Origin: a virus | IMG/VR virus record: IMGVR_UViG_3300036766_001014 | Coordinates: 16,841 to 80,840 of that record | Direction: 5' to 3' (one strand) | Length of the DNA stretch: 64,000 nt | In this document: positions 46,505 through 54,727 of the stretch, in pieces | How positions within the stretch are numbered: the first letter of the stretch is position 1 | Layout: the number at the start of each line of letters is the position of its first letter | Position numbers and translations under genes: made by a program | The notes under the pieces: model-generated | What the model saw: the letters and a program-made list of their open reading frames with translations, nothing else | Told to the model about the DNA's origin: nothing | The model's database searches: none

Positions 46505-46736
46505 CCGGGAGTACGCGCTCAGGGAGCTTGAATCAATAGCAGCCACGCTCGCTGAGTGGGGCAGAGAGCTGCATTGTCCAGCCGAGCTGACGGCCGACGC
46601 CGTGGAGCGATCTGTCTACCCGGACGGAGTCCCCGCTGGGCTGAGCGTGGACGATGTCGAAGGCTTTCCGGGGACACAGTTTCGAGCAGAGCTGATGGCA
46701 ATCGCGGGAAGACTCGAAGCGCTGGCCTCGTTCTGA
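46494..46736 (+). CDS. Small hypothetical protein
   Basis: The 80-residue product starts at ATG 46494, 8 nt inside the previous gene. Helical, no known motif. A GAGCC-TTCGGT-GGCTC hairpin (46735-46750) starts at its stop codon and may end transcription before the packaging operon. Confidence 0.5.
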   Translation: MQVSREYALRELESIAATLAEWGRELHCPAELTADAVERSVYPDGVPAGLSVDDVEGFPGTQFRAELMAIAGRLEALASF

Positions 46737-46811
46737 GCCTTCGGTGGCTCGCTTGTAGGCGGTCCTTGCTATACCACTGTGTTTTGTCAACAATGGTGGT
46801 CAGGGAAGTAT

Positions 46812-47537
46812 ATGGCAAATGAGAAAGGTCCGCCCGCGTCCAGGGCTTCGGTGGCCAGGCTGATTGAAAGCCTGGACTGCCTCGATACCGTGGACACGAT
46901 GCTGCTGGAGGGTACGCCCGCAATCGACGTGGCCAGGTTCATACAGCAGGATCAGGGCGAGCTGGCTCAGATCAACGAGAAGACCCTCGCAAACGCTCTG
47001 ATTGCTAGGCGGCACCAGAAGCAAGAGGTGATCGGAATGGCCGGTCGCCATGACGTGACCGGGTCCGGGGCTGGAACGGCGGCGCCTCGGCAGGCGTCCA
47101 AGACACCGGGAACATTGATTCACAGCCTTTACAATCGAACCAAGGGCGGCATCCAGGAGATGCTGGAGATGGAGGCGCTGTTCCTGGCCCAGCGCGATCG
47201 TGTCGATCGAGCGATGGAGACCGAGAACGAGCTGGGCGCTCTCAGCGAGGACACCGGCAAGGAGATCGAGCGCGCGGCCAGCATACTCATGGATCGCTTC
47301 AATATCACCCACAAGCTCGGGCTGACCGAGAACGGCGACAACTTCAGACTCAACCTCGATATTCGAGGCTATAGCGAACGAACGGCAGAGATCCTGAACA
47401 ACCCGGAGTCCAGGCATCGCGTCATCTCAATCGTGGAGCGCATCGCGGCTCATGCGAAGCGAGCCATGCCAACGGAGCCTGAGATTGCGCTTCCGTTGCC
47501 GAGGTCGCTGAAGACCGGCGACGGCAACAAGGAGTAG
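46812..47537 (+). CDS. Putative small terminase subunit
   Basis: The 241-residue product starts at ATG 46812 after AGGGAAG. The N-terminal helices (SVARLIESLDCLDTVDTMLLE, VARFIQQDQGELAQINEKTLA) resemble the DNA-recognition domain of TerS proteins, and the middle (MLEMEALFLAQRDRVDRAMET) the oligomerisation coiled coil. Its position immediately before the large terminase supports the call. No strong TerS signature exists to confirm it. Confidence 0.55.
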   Translation: MANEKGPPASRASVARLIESLDCLDTVDTMLLEGTPAIDVARFIQQDQGELAQINEKTLANALIARRHQKQEVIGMAGRHDVTGSGAGTAAPRQASKTPGTLIHSLYNRTKGGIQEMLEMEALFLAQRDRVDRAMETENELGALSEDTGKEIERAASILMDRFNITHKLGLTENGDNFRLNLDIRGYSERTAEILNNPESRHRVISIVERIAAHAKRAMPTEPEIALPLPRSLKTGDGNKE

Positions 47538-47538
47538 C

Positions 47539-49647
47539 GTGCCAATCATCGATCGCAATGGCCGCCCGAGGTCTGTCAGGACCGACGACGAGGACCGTAG
47601 CGTTCTGCTGAAGGACATCGCGCGCCTGCCGCCGATGGAGCAGATCGCCGTGATGGAAATGTACGAGGAGCTGCGCCTTGGGCAGATCGACTCGTTCGAG
47701 TCGGTTGCCAAGATTGAATACACGTCTTCTCCGGTGGACATACGGACCTTCTTGACCAACCCGTACTTTCTTGGCGAGACAGGTAGCTCCCTCTGGCCAC
47801 AGCTCGTGGAGGACATGGTCGAACTGTTCGAGGGCCACTATCACGAGGTTGCGCTGACAGGCAGCCTTGGTTGGGGCAAGAGCTTCTTTGCGACCACGGC
47901 GTTGGCATACGTGCTCTATCAGATGAGCTGCCTACGCGATCCGCAGAAGGCGTACGACCTCGACGGCGGATCGCACATCTACCTTGCGATGCTCAGCGTG
48001 ACCGAGAAAGTCGCCAGGCGCGTAGCCATCAACGAGTTCGTTGGAAAGGTTTCGCACAGCCGGTACTTCAAGGAGAAGTTCCCGCCGCAGGCGGCCCCGA
48101 GCGCGTTGGAGATTCGCTTTCCGCGTCAGATCCAAGTCGTGGCCGGTTCCACCGGCAGTTCGGCGATTATTGGCCTGAATGCGTTCGCCGGGTTCATCGA
48201 CGAGTCAAGTTTCATGGGCGCCGTCAAGGAAATCGATCGCGGCGGCCGCGTCATCAGCGTGGACAAGGGCGAGGCTATCTACAAGTCGATCATTCGCCGC
48301 ATGAAGTCTCGGTTTCAGAAGGCTGGACGCTTGCCTGGTCTCATGATCATCGCATCGTCGAAGGAGCGCCCGAGCGCGTTTGTTGAGCAGCGAATCCAGC
48401 AGGCTCGCGAGCAGAACGACTCGGAGTTCTTCGTGCGCGAGTACAGCACGTGGGACGTCAAGCCGTCGTCAGCGTTTACCGGTCGGTTTTTCAAGGTTGC
48501 CGTTGGTGACGAGAAGCTCCACTCGCGCATCCTCTCCGGCGATCCGGATGAGGAGATCAGACTGCTCGACAGCGGCATGCGCGTCATGGACGTGCCAGAG
48601 GAATACCGCCAGGACTTCGAGCGTGATCTCGAAGGCAGTCTTCGAGACATCGCGGGGGTGGCGACGGTTTCAGTCAGCCCGTATATCCAGCGCTCGGAGC
48701 AGATTTACGGAGCGGTTGACGACTCGTTGCCATCGCCCGTCGGCGGCGAGGATAGTGGGGACATGACGCAGGAATGGACGGCCGGGACGCCATTGACGAT
48801 CCACTGGGGCCGCATCGCGACCCCCAGGGAGATGCGCCTTCCGGGCGGCTACACCGAGATCAAGTGGAGACCAAAACGCAATCCGACGACCACGCGCTAC
48901 GCACATATCGACCCGTCGCTAACCGGCGACAGTACGGGGCTCGCAATCGGCCACATCTCCGGGTGGACAGAGGTCGTGCGCAGAGACCCGGCTGGCGAGG
49001 AATACAACGAGCTGGCGCCGGTCATTGAGACGGACCTGCTGCTGCGAATCTCTCCCCCTCCTGGCGACGAGATCCTGCTGAGCGATGTGCGCTCGATCCT
49101 TTACCAGTTCCACGATCATGGCTTCGCCCTGGGTTACGTCACGATGGATCAGTACCAGTCGGCGGATGCGATTCAGCAGTTCCGCAAGCGTGGAATCGAG
49201 TCCGAGGTCGTGTCGGTGGATCGAACCACCGAGGCGTACGACGTGCTCAAGACGGCGCTGTACGAGGGCCGCCTCCGGCTGCACAGGAACGATCATTGTT
49301 TGCGAGAACTGAGTCAGTTACAACGAGTTCCCAAGCCAGGTGGCCGCGGCATCAAGATCGACCACCCGAGGATAGGGGCAGACGGAATGCCGGGCTCCAA
49401 GGATCTCGCCGATGCCCTGGCAGCTCTCGTGTTCAACTTGACCCAGCGGACTCCCGGAATGCCTGTCGCGCCTCAGCTCGGCGTGAGCACGGACGGGCGC
49501 GGAGAAGTCCGTGACGACTCGTGGGTCAACAATGGCCGACTGATTGCCATGCAAGAAACTAGCCCGCGTCGCCCAGGCAGAGGTATCGTTGACGGTGGGA
49601 CGCCGAGTGCGGGTACTATGCCGCCGATGCCCTTCATCAAAGGCTGA
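47539..49647 (+). CDS. Terminase large subunit
   Basis: The 702-residue product starts at GTG 47539. Walker A is GSLGWGKSFF (108-117), Walker B AGFIDESSF (217-225). The nuclease domain has YAHIDPSLTGDSTGLAIGH (first catalytic Asp), YVTMDQYQSADAI and GSKDLADALA (later acidic residues), as in T4 gp17. It powers DNA into the prohead and cuts concatemers. It is followed by the portal gene. Confidence 0.93.
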   Translation: MPIIDRNGRPRSVRTDDEDRSVLLKDIARLPPMEQIAVMEMYEELRLGQIDSFESVAKIEYTSSPVDIRTFLTNPYFLGETGSSLWPQLVEDMVELFEGHYHEVALTGSLGWGKSFFATTALAYVLYQMSCLRDPQKAYDLDGGSHIYLAMLSVTEKVARRVAINEFVGKVSHSRYFKEKFPPQAAPSALEIRFPRQIQVVAGSTGSSAIIGLNAFAGFIDESSFMGAVKEIDRGGRVISVDKGEAIYKSIIRRMKSRFQKAGRLPGLMIIASSKERPSAFVEQRIQQAREQNDSEFFVREYSTWDVKPSSAFTGRFFKVAVGDEKLHSRILSGDPDEEIRLLDSGMRVMDVPEEYRQDFERDLEGSLRDIAGVATVSVSPYIQRSEQIYGAVDDSLPSPVGGEDSGDMTQEWTAGTPLTIHWGRIATPREMRLPGGYTEIKWRPKRNPTTTRYAHIDPSLTGDSTGLAIGHISGWTEVVRRDPAGEEYNELAPVIETDLLLRISPPPGDEILLSDVRSILYQFHDHGFALGYVTMDQYQSADAIQQFRKRGIESEVVSVDRTTEAYDVLKTALYEGRLRLHRNDHCLRELSQLQRVPKPGGRGIKIDHPRIGADGMPGSKDLADALAALVFNLTQRTPGMPVAPQLGVSTDGRGEVRDDSWVNNGRLIAMQETSPRRPGRGIVDGGTPSAGTMPPMPFIKG

Positions 49648-49655
49648 ATTGATTC

Positions 49656-52577
49656 GTGGCTAAACGACGACCGATCGCAGAAGGCTTCGTCTCCGGGGTC
49701 AGCAATTCGATCCGGCAGTTCTTTGCCCGATCTGAGATCGCGCAGGCGTCGGAAATTCAGCGCGGCGGTTCGCCGAGCGTCGAGCGGGCGGGGTTGCCGT
49801 TCAACCTGGTCAACCAGTTCGGATATGACTCGCTCGCTGAGCACCTGCGCATCGACCAAGACCTCCAAGCTCGGTACACCGACTACGAGGAAATGGACGA
49901 ATATCCCGAGATTTCCTGTATTTCCGGACACTTACGGCTACCGAACCTGACTGTATCCGGAAACATAGAGGAGATGGTGAAGGGGAAGACCGTCGCCGTC
50001 AAGGACTTGTGCGAAGCCGTGGAGTCGGGGCGCGTGCAGAGGTTCTTCGTCTACGCGATCGACCACGCCGCTGGCCGCGTGGTGGCGGCTGAGGCTAAGG
50101 GCATCAGGCGCACGGGCGAGAAGGTCCCGGTTGTACGGGTTGTCTACGAGGACTACCGCCGCAGTGGGCAGTGGGAGCTGGTGGTGACCGCCAGTCATCT
50201 CTGCATGCTGCGCGACGGCTCCTACCGGGCCGCAGGCGATCTCAGGCCCGGCGATCGGATGATGCCCTGCACATTCCGGCTGGAAAAGCCTGGGTACTTG
50301 TCGATCTACGAGCCGTTGAGGAAGACGTCCGGCGGGAAGGCGGTCTACCAAACTGCGCATGCGCTCGTGATGCGTGCCATGGTCGGCAGTCCGCTGTCCG
50401 CGGACGAAGTCGCGCACCACAAGGACGAGGACAAGGCCAACCCGCATCCCATGAACCTCGAACTGAGGGGCAAGGGCGAGCATGCGGCCGGGCATGTCGC
50501 TGGTCCCGGCGACGCCAAGCGTCGCAAGGCCATCCGGCAGACGGTTGCCGGGAAATGGAAGGACCCGAGCTTCAAGCTCCAAGTGGCCAAGGCGCACCAG
50601 GGCTCGCCGAAGTGGCTACAGCGCGAAGCTGACGGGGAGCACAAGCATCGCGAAGCCACCGGCACTATGTCCGACGCCCACCGGCAAGCGATCTCCGATG
50701 GACGCACGATCGATCTGTCGCCGTCCGTGGTCGAGGCCGCCGTCAGATCGTCGGCGTCGTTCAACGATGCAGCGCGCAAGGTCGGCGTGTCGTGGAACAC
50801 GCTCATGCGCCGCATGGATCAGTTTGGTTTCGACCGAGGCATGCTCGGATCATTGCTTGGCGGTCCCGTAGAGGGGCAAGCCAGCTACGCCAACCATCGC
50901 GTCGTGTCAGTGGAACCGGCAGGCGTAGAGGATGTCTACGACATCGAGGTTCCGGGGTACCACAACTTCGCGGTGGGCGACGAGAACGGCGAAGGCATGG
51001 TCTTCGTCCACAACTCGGCTTACGACATTTACGCCGACGACTCTGCGATGCCCAATGAGAAGGGCCAGTCGATCTGGATCAGCTCCGACAACCGTGCCAT
51101 CGAGTCCGACCTGATGGAGATGTTGCACAAGCGCATCCGCATCGAGGACGACATCTGGGGCTTGGAGCGCACGATCGGCAAGTACGGCAACGCCTTCGGC
51201 GAGCTGCTTGTCGGCAAGGAGGGGCTGGTCGGGATCAACTTTCTGCCGCCGCCCACGGTCCGCCGTGTCGAAGGCCCACAGGGGCAGCTGATCGGCTTCA
51301 TCCAGGACATCCGAGGCGAGTTCAACGTCGGCCTGGAGGATTTCTACAAGCTTGCGGCCGAGCGCGGAGCGGACGGAGAGCGCCGTCGCCCGCCTGGCGA
51401 GCTGACGGTGTTCGAGGACTGGGAGGTCGTGCACTGGCGCCTCCGAGGCAAGCATCTGCGCTCGGTGTACGGCCATGGCGTGGCGGATGGCGCGCGTTGG
51501 ATCTGGAAGCGCTTGTCGCTGCTCGAAGACGCGCTGCTGATCTACAAGCTCTCGCGCGCGCCCGCGCGCTACGCCTTCTACGTAGACATCGGCGAGTACG
51601 ATCACGAGCGCGGCCTGGCCTACGTGAACAGGGTCAAGAACCAGTTCGTGAAGCAAAAATTCGTCAACCCGAACACGGGCAAGATGGACATGCGGCACAG
51701 TCCTTTAAGTCATGACGAAGATTTCTTCATCCCATCGCGTGGTGGCAAGGACTCAACACGCATCGAGATGCTCCAGGGTCCGGATTACGCCGAGACCGAC
51801 ACGGTCGAGTACCATCGCGACAAGCTGGTGAGCGCAATCAAGGTGCCGAAGGCGTACCTCGGCTATGGCGGCGAGGCATCCAAGTCGTCGCTGTCGTCCG
51901 AAGATATTCGGTTCGCGAGAACGGTGATGCGCGTTCAGCGCGAGACCCGCACCGGCGTTCGCAAGGCGTGCCGCGTTCACCTCGTGGCCAAGGGGGCCGA
52001 TGTGGATCGCTACGAGTACGACGCGGTCATGTCCGTGCCGTCGGCCATCCTGGAGCTGGCCCGACTGGAGGTCTTGTCAGCCACGGCTGATCTTGCTCAG
52101 CGGACCGGCGAGATTCTGTCCACGAAGTGGGTGCTCACGACCTTGTTCAAGTATTCCGAGGAGGAAGCCGAGAGGTTGATCCTCGAAAAGGACGGCGACG
52201 CCCTGCGCAAGGCCAAGGTTGAGGCCGAGTCTCAGCGGTTGTTGGCTCTTGCCCAGCAAGCGGCCCAGCCACCAGAAGAAGGTGGCGGCGAGGCCCCCGA
52301 GGCGGGCGCCGAGCCGGAGCCGGAAGCCGCCCCAGAGTCGATCGGCCGACGCGGTCTCCGGCGCGCTGACCAGATCATGCTGGAGCGCAGACTCGGCGAC
52401 ATGATCAAGCGACAGGGCGACGACACCCGCAGGTCGCTGGAGCGGAAAATGGATTCTCGTTGGCGGGCCGAGGACAAGATCGCCGAGGCCGTGAGGGATC
52501 CCAAGATAGCCAACCGTCTGCGGCGCATCGAAGGTCTGCTTGGCGACGTGCGCGCTGCGATGCGTCCTGTCGAATAG
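49656..52577 (+). CDS. Portal protein containing an intein
   Basis: The precursor has 973 residues from GTG 49656; the spliced form is about 607. The host part reads MDEYPEIS joined to SAYDIYADDS, the conserved portal N-terminal motif (PEIxxAxDIYADE), then RIRIEDDIWGLERTIGKYGN, FEDWEVVHWRLRG, VADGARWIWKRL and HRDKLVSAIKVPKAYLGYGG, all typical of T4-like portals. The C-terminus is coiled. It forms the 12-fold ring at the packaging vertex. Confidence 0.9.
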   Translation: MAKRRPIAEGFVSGVSNSIRQFFARSEIAQASEIQRGGSPSVERAGLPFNLVNQFGYDSLAEHLRIDQDLQARYTDYEEMDEYPEISCISGHLRLPNLTVSGNIEEMVKGKTVAVKDLCEAVESGRVQRFFVYAIDHAAGRVVAAEAKGIRRTGEKVPVVRVVYEDYRRSGQWELVVTASHLCMLRDGSYRAAGDLRPGDRMMPCTFRLEKPGYLSIYEPLRKTSGGKAVYQTAHALVMRAMVGSPLSADEVAHHKDEDKANPHPMNLELRGKGEHAAGHVAGPGDAKRRKAIRQTVAGKWKDPSFKLQVAKAHQGSPKWLQREADGEHKHREATGTMSDAHRQAISDGRTIDLSPSVVEAAVRSSASFNDAARKVGVSWNTLMRRMDQFGFDRGMLGSLLGGPVEGQASYANHRVVSVEPAGVEDVYDIEVPGYHNFAVGDENGEGMVFVHNSAYDIYADDSAMPNEKGQSIWISSDNRAIESDLMEMLHKRIRIEDDIWGLERTIGKYGNAFGELLVGKEGLVGINFLPPPTVRRVEGPQGQLIGFIQDIRGEFNVGLEDFYKLAAERGADGERRRPPGELTVFEDWEVVHWRLRGKHLRSVYGHGVADGARWIWKRLSLLEDALLIYKLSRAPARYAFYVDIGEYDHERGLAYVNRVKNQFVKQKFVNPNTGKMDMRHSPLSHDEDFFIPSRGGKDSTRIEMLQGPDYAETDTVEYHRDKLVSAIKVPKAYLGYGGEASKSSLSSEDIRFARTVMRVQRETRTGVRKACRVHLVAKGADVDRYEYDAVMSVPSAILELARLEVLSATADLAQRTGEILSTKWVLTTLFKYSEEEAERLILEKDGDALRKAKVEAESQRLLALAQQAAQPPEEGGGEAPEAGAEPEPEAAPESIGRRGLRRADQIMLERRLGDMIKRQGDDTRRSLERKMDSRWRAEDKIAEAVRDPKIANRLRRIEGLLGDVRAAMRPVE
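49917..51014 (+). mobile_element. Intein in the portal protein, HNH endonuclease
   Basis: The 366-residue intein starts at Cys 88 (CISGHLRLPNLTVSG) and ends GMVFVHN before Ser+1. Block B is VVTASHLCMLRDGSY (TxxH). The insert has an HNH motif, VAHHKDEDKANPHPMNLEL plus a later His, and a NUMOD-like HTH (VEAAVRSSASFNDAARKVGVS). Block F is VEDVYDIEVPGYHNFAVG. All splicing residues are present. The insertion splits the conserved PEIS-SAYDIYADD motif. Confidence 0.92.
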
Positions 52578-52588
52578 CAGTCGTTTTC

Positions 52589-52617
52589 TTGACACCAAGT
52601 TTCAGCAGCGAATACCG
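52589..52617 (+). promoter_or_regulatory. Promoter between portal and next gene
   Basis: The -35 is TTGACA (52589-52594), the spacer is 17 nt, and the -10 is ATACCG (52612-52617). GTG 52628 follows 10 nt later, again close to a leaderless start. Confidence 0.45.
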
Positions 52618-52627
52618 TGGCTACTCA

Positions 52628-53572
52628 GTGAACGTGTCTACCGAAAAGCTTGTTGACGGCGACTTCCTTGCCAAGCTGATGGCTGGGTCGATGGAATCAG
52701 CCGTTGGCTCCGTTGAGGAAGCTGTGGCCGCTAACGCCGCGCTGTTCGGCGCGGAGTCGTGCGAGCTGAGTACGGTTGCCACGTACCCCGACCATTTCAT
52801 CGTGGTCAACGAGCACGGCGAGTTCTATCGGGGACGCTGGAAGATGGGCAGCGACGGCGTTGAAATTTCCGAAGTCGAGGAGATCGACGTCCCGGTGTTC
52901 GAGGCGGCAGCCATGGGTGCACAGGTCCGCCAAGAGGCCCGCGAGGCCGTCAAGGCTCTGCTCACGGACGATGTCGAGACGGCCGAGGACAAGATCCGGT
53001 CGCTGTACCGTCTGGTTCGGGCTGGCGTACGCCTGACCGCGGAAGGCGTTGAGGACCTGTACTCGAAGCGTGACTACGCCGACGACGACTGGTTCCAGGC
53101 CGTCCAGGAAGAAGGAATCAAGATCCGGGCGTTTCTTGGATCGGAGGCAGACCGTGTGCCGGTGTTCAAGCACCGGTTCTTCTCGGCTGCTGACGAGGCA
53201 GTAACCGAGGCCCAGGCGGAGAGTCAGCGCGACGGCCTGAAGCAGGGGCTCGCTGAACTGCACCGCGGTTTCGTGGGGATGCGCAATCAGATCGCGTTGG
53301 CGCGTCAGATCGACGGCACGCGCAAACTTCGTGACGAGTCCGCCGAAATGGCGCCCTCGGACTTCGTCGAATTCGTGAGCGGCCTCAGCGCCGCCCTCGA
53401 CGAAGTGATCGGCATCCTGGGCGACGCTCAGGCGGTGGCCGAAGACGGTTCTATCAAGTGCTTGGCACGGGTCCATGACGGGATCGCGGGTCAGGCGAAT
53501 GAATGGGCTCTGGCGTCAGCGTTCTGCGAAAAGCTCGCAAGGCGCTTCGTGGCCGCACAATCGGAGGGTTGA
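52628..53572 (+). CDS. Hypothetical head-region protein
   Basis: The product has 314 residues from GTG 52628; GTG 52634 is equally possible, and the open frame upstream belongs to portal shadow sequence. The N-terminal half is beta-rich with an acidic surface (FIVVNEHGEFYRGRWKM), and the rest is helical (LKQGLAELHRGFVGMRNQIAL). The position between portal and protease suggests a core, head or injected protein. Confidence 0.55.
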   Translation: MNVSTEKLVDGDFLAKLMAGSMESAVGSVEEAVAANAALFGAESCELSTVATYPDHFIVVNEHGEFYRGRWKMGSDGVEISEVEEIDVPVFEAAAMGAQVRQEAREAVKALLTDDVETAEDKIRSLYRLVRAGVRLTAEGVEDLYSKRDYADDDWFQAVQEEGIKIRAFLGSEADRVPVFKHRFFSAADEAVTEAQAESQRDGLKQGLAELHRGFVGMRNQIALARQIDGTRKLRDESAEMAPSDFVEFVSGLSAALDEVIGILGDAQAVAEDGSIKCLARVHDGIAGQANEWALASAFCEKLARRFVAAQSEG

Positions 53573-53575
53573 GAC

Positions 53576-54517
53576 ATGCTGAATCGGAACACGAAGGTTC
53601 GTTCGCTGGCTGAGGAGCTGACCGAGATTGGCTTGGACGCCGATAAGACGATCGGCCAAATCACTCGCACCACGAAACTGGTCGAGTCTCGCATGGGTGG
53701 CAACAGCGGCGGAGGCGCCCCGACGTATCTGCGCCGGGTCAAGCCGACCGAGCCAGGGGGCGCTCCGAAGGATGAGCTGCAAGAATCCGCTGACGACGAG
53801 GGCGGCGTCGAGCTGTCGGAGGCGCTCAAGATCATCAAGGTGAAGCGCCTTTCATCCTCGCAGAAGGCCAAGGGGCGGCGGCTGCGCCGAAAGACGCGCA
53901 GCAAGCGCAAGGCGGCAGGCAAGATGTACCGCAAGCGCTCCAAGCGCCGCATCAAGCGCGTGGCAGCCATGAAGGCCAAGCGTTTCGGCACGTCCGGCCT
54001 GAAGAAGCTTCACAAGGGTCGTCGCAAGGTGATGATGCAGGGCGACAGCCCGCTGTCGAACCTCCGTGAGGAACTGAACAGTGTCGAGGAGGGCGTCCGG
54101 TCCGATTCGTCGAATGCCTTCGAGGATGCGGCGCTCAACGCCAGCTGGCTCGCCATGTATCTCGGCGAGATGTTCGAGGCGGCCGGAGACCTCCAGTCCG
54201 CGGACACGATGTACGACGCGAGCGATGCGTCGGCCGACTTGGCCGAGCAGCTCTCGGGCGACCTCACCGAGGAGGATCTCTCCGAGGAGCAGTCGCAGAT
54301 GCTGGAGCGCGTGCTCGCAACGCTTGTGAAGGCGCTGCGCATGTACGAGGCCATGGGTTCCCCCTCGCTTTCGGAAGCGTTCGACCTCGCCGAGGAAGAA
54401 GACGACGAGGGAGACGACGAGGAAGAAGACGATGACGAGGACGCTGAGGACGACGAGGAAGACGACGAGGAAGACGACGACGAGGACGATGGCGACAAAG
54501 CCAACAAGAACAAGTGA
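53576..54517 (+). CDS. Highly charged head-region protein, basic centre and acidic tail
   Basis: The 313-residue product starts at ATG 53576. Residues 95-155 are extremely Lys/Arg-rich (GRRLRRKTRSKRKAAGKM, RKRSKRRIKRV). After a helical part, residues 270-308 are almost pure Asp/Glu. Such charge separation suggests nucleic-acid binding with an acidic masking tail, fitting an internal head or scaffold protein. The acidic repeat DNA could also slip during replication. Confidence 0.6.
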   Translation: MLNRNTKVRSLAEELTEIGLDADKTIGQITRTTKLVESRMGGNSGGGAPTYLRRVKPTEPGGAPKDELQESADDEGGVELSEALKIIKVKRLSSSQKAKGRRLRRKTRSKRKAAGKMYRKRSKRRIKRVAAMKAKRFGTSGLKKLHKGRRKVMMQGDSPLSNLREELNSVEEGVRSDSSNAFEDAALNASWLAMYLGEMFEAAGDLQSADTMYDASDASADLAEQLSGDLTEEDLSEEQSQMLERVLATLVKALRMYEAMGSPSLSEAFDLAEEEDDEGDDEEEDDDEDAEDDEEDDEEDDDEDDGDKANKNK

Positions 54518-54726
54518 GCGATGGGCGGATACTGATCCGTCTCTCGGATCTGATCGAAGGCAAGAAACGGAGGTCAGCGTATAGGAGCGCGAGACGGGAA
54601 CTTATCGGATTCGAGCTGCCCAGCTCTGGGATCAGCAAGAAAAAGAGAAAGTCCCCCAAGGACAAACCAGGGCGCTTGATTGCAAGAACGCCCTTCGCAT
54701 CCAAACAACGCTGGCGAAAGTGGTGA
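54514..54726 (+). CDS. Small basic hypothetical protein
   Basis: The 70-residue product starts at GTG 54514, overlapping the previous TGA. It is very basic (GKKRRSAYRSARREL, SKKKRKSPKDK) and could bind DNA or other acidic proteins such as its acidic-tailed neighbour. It ends 1 nt before the protease ATG. Confidence 0.5.
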   Translation: MSDGRILIRLSDLIEGKKRRSAYRSARRELIGFELPSSGISKKKRKSPKDKPGRLIARTPFASKQRWRKW

Positions 54727-54727
54727 C

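Noticed and set aside
46762-46800. TTGACAAAAC on the minus strand near 46784 as a promoter
   Set aside because: No -10 at 16-18 nt and no minus-strand gene follows; probably chance.
54380-54500. Possible frameshift in the acidic tail of the charged head protein
   Set aside because: The frame stays open to a stop that overlaps the next start (GTGA), so the acidic tail is likely genuine low-complexity sequence.
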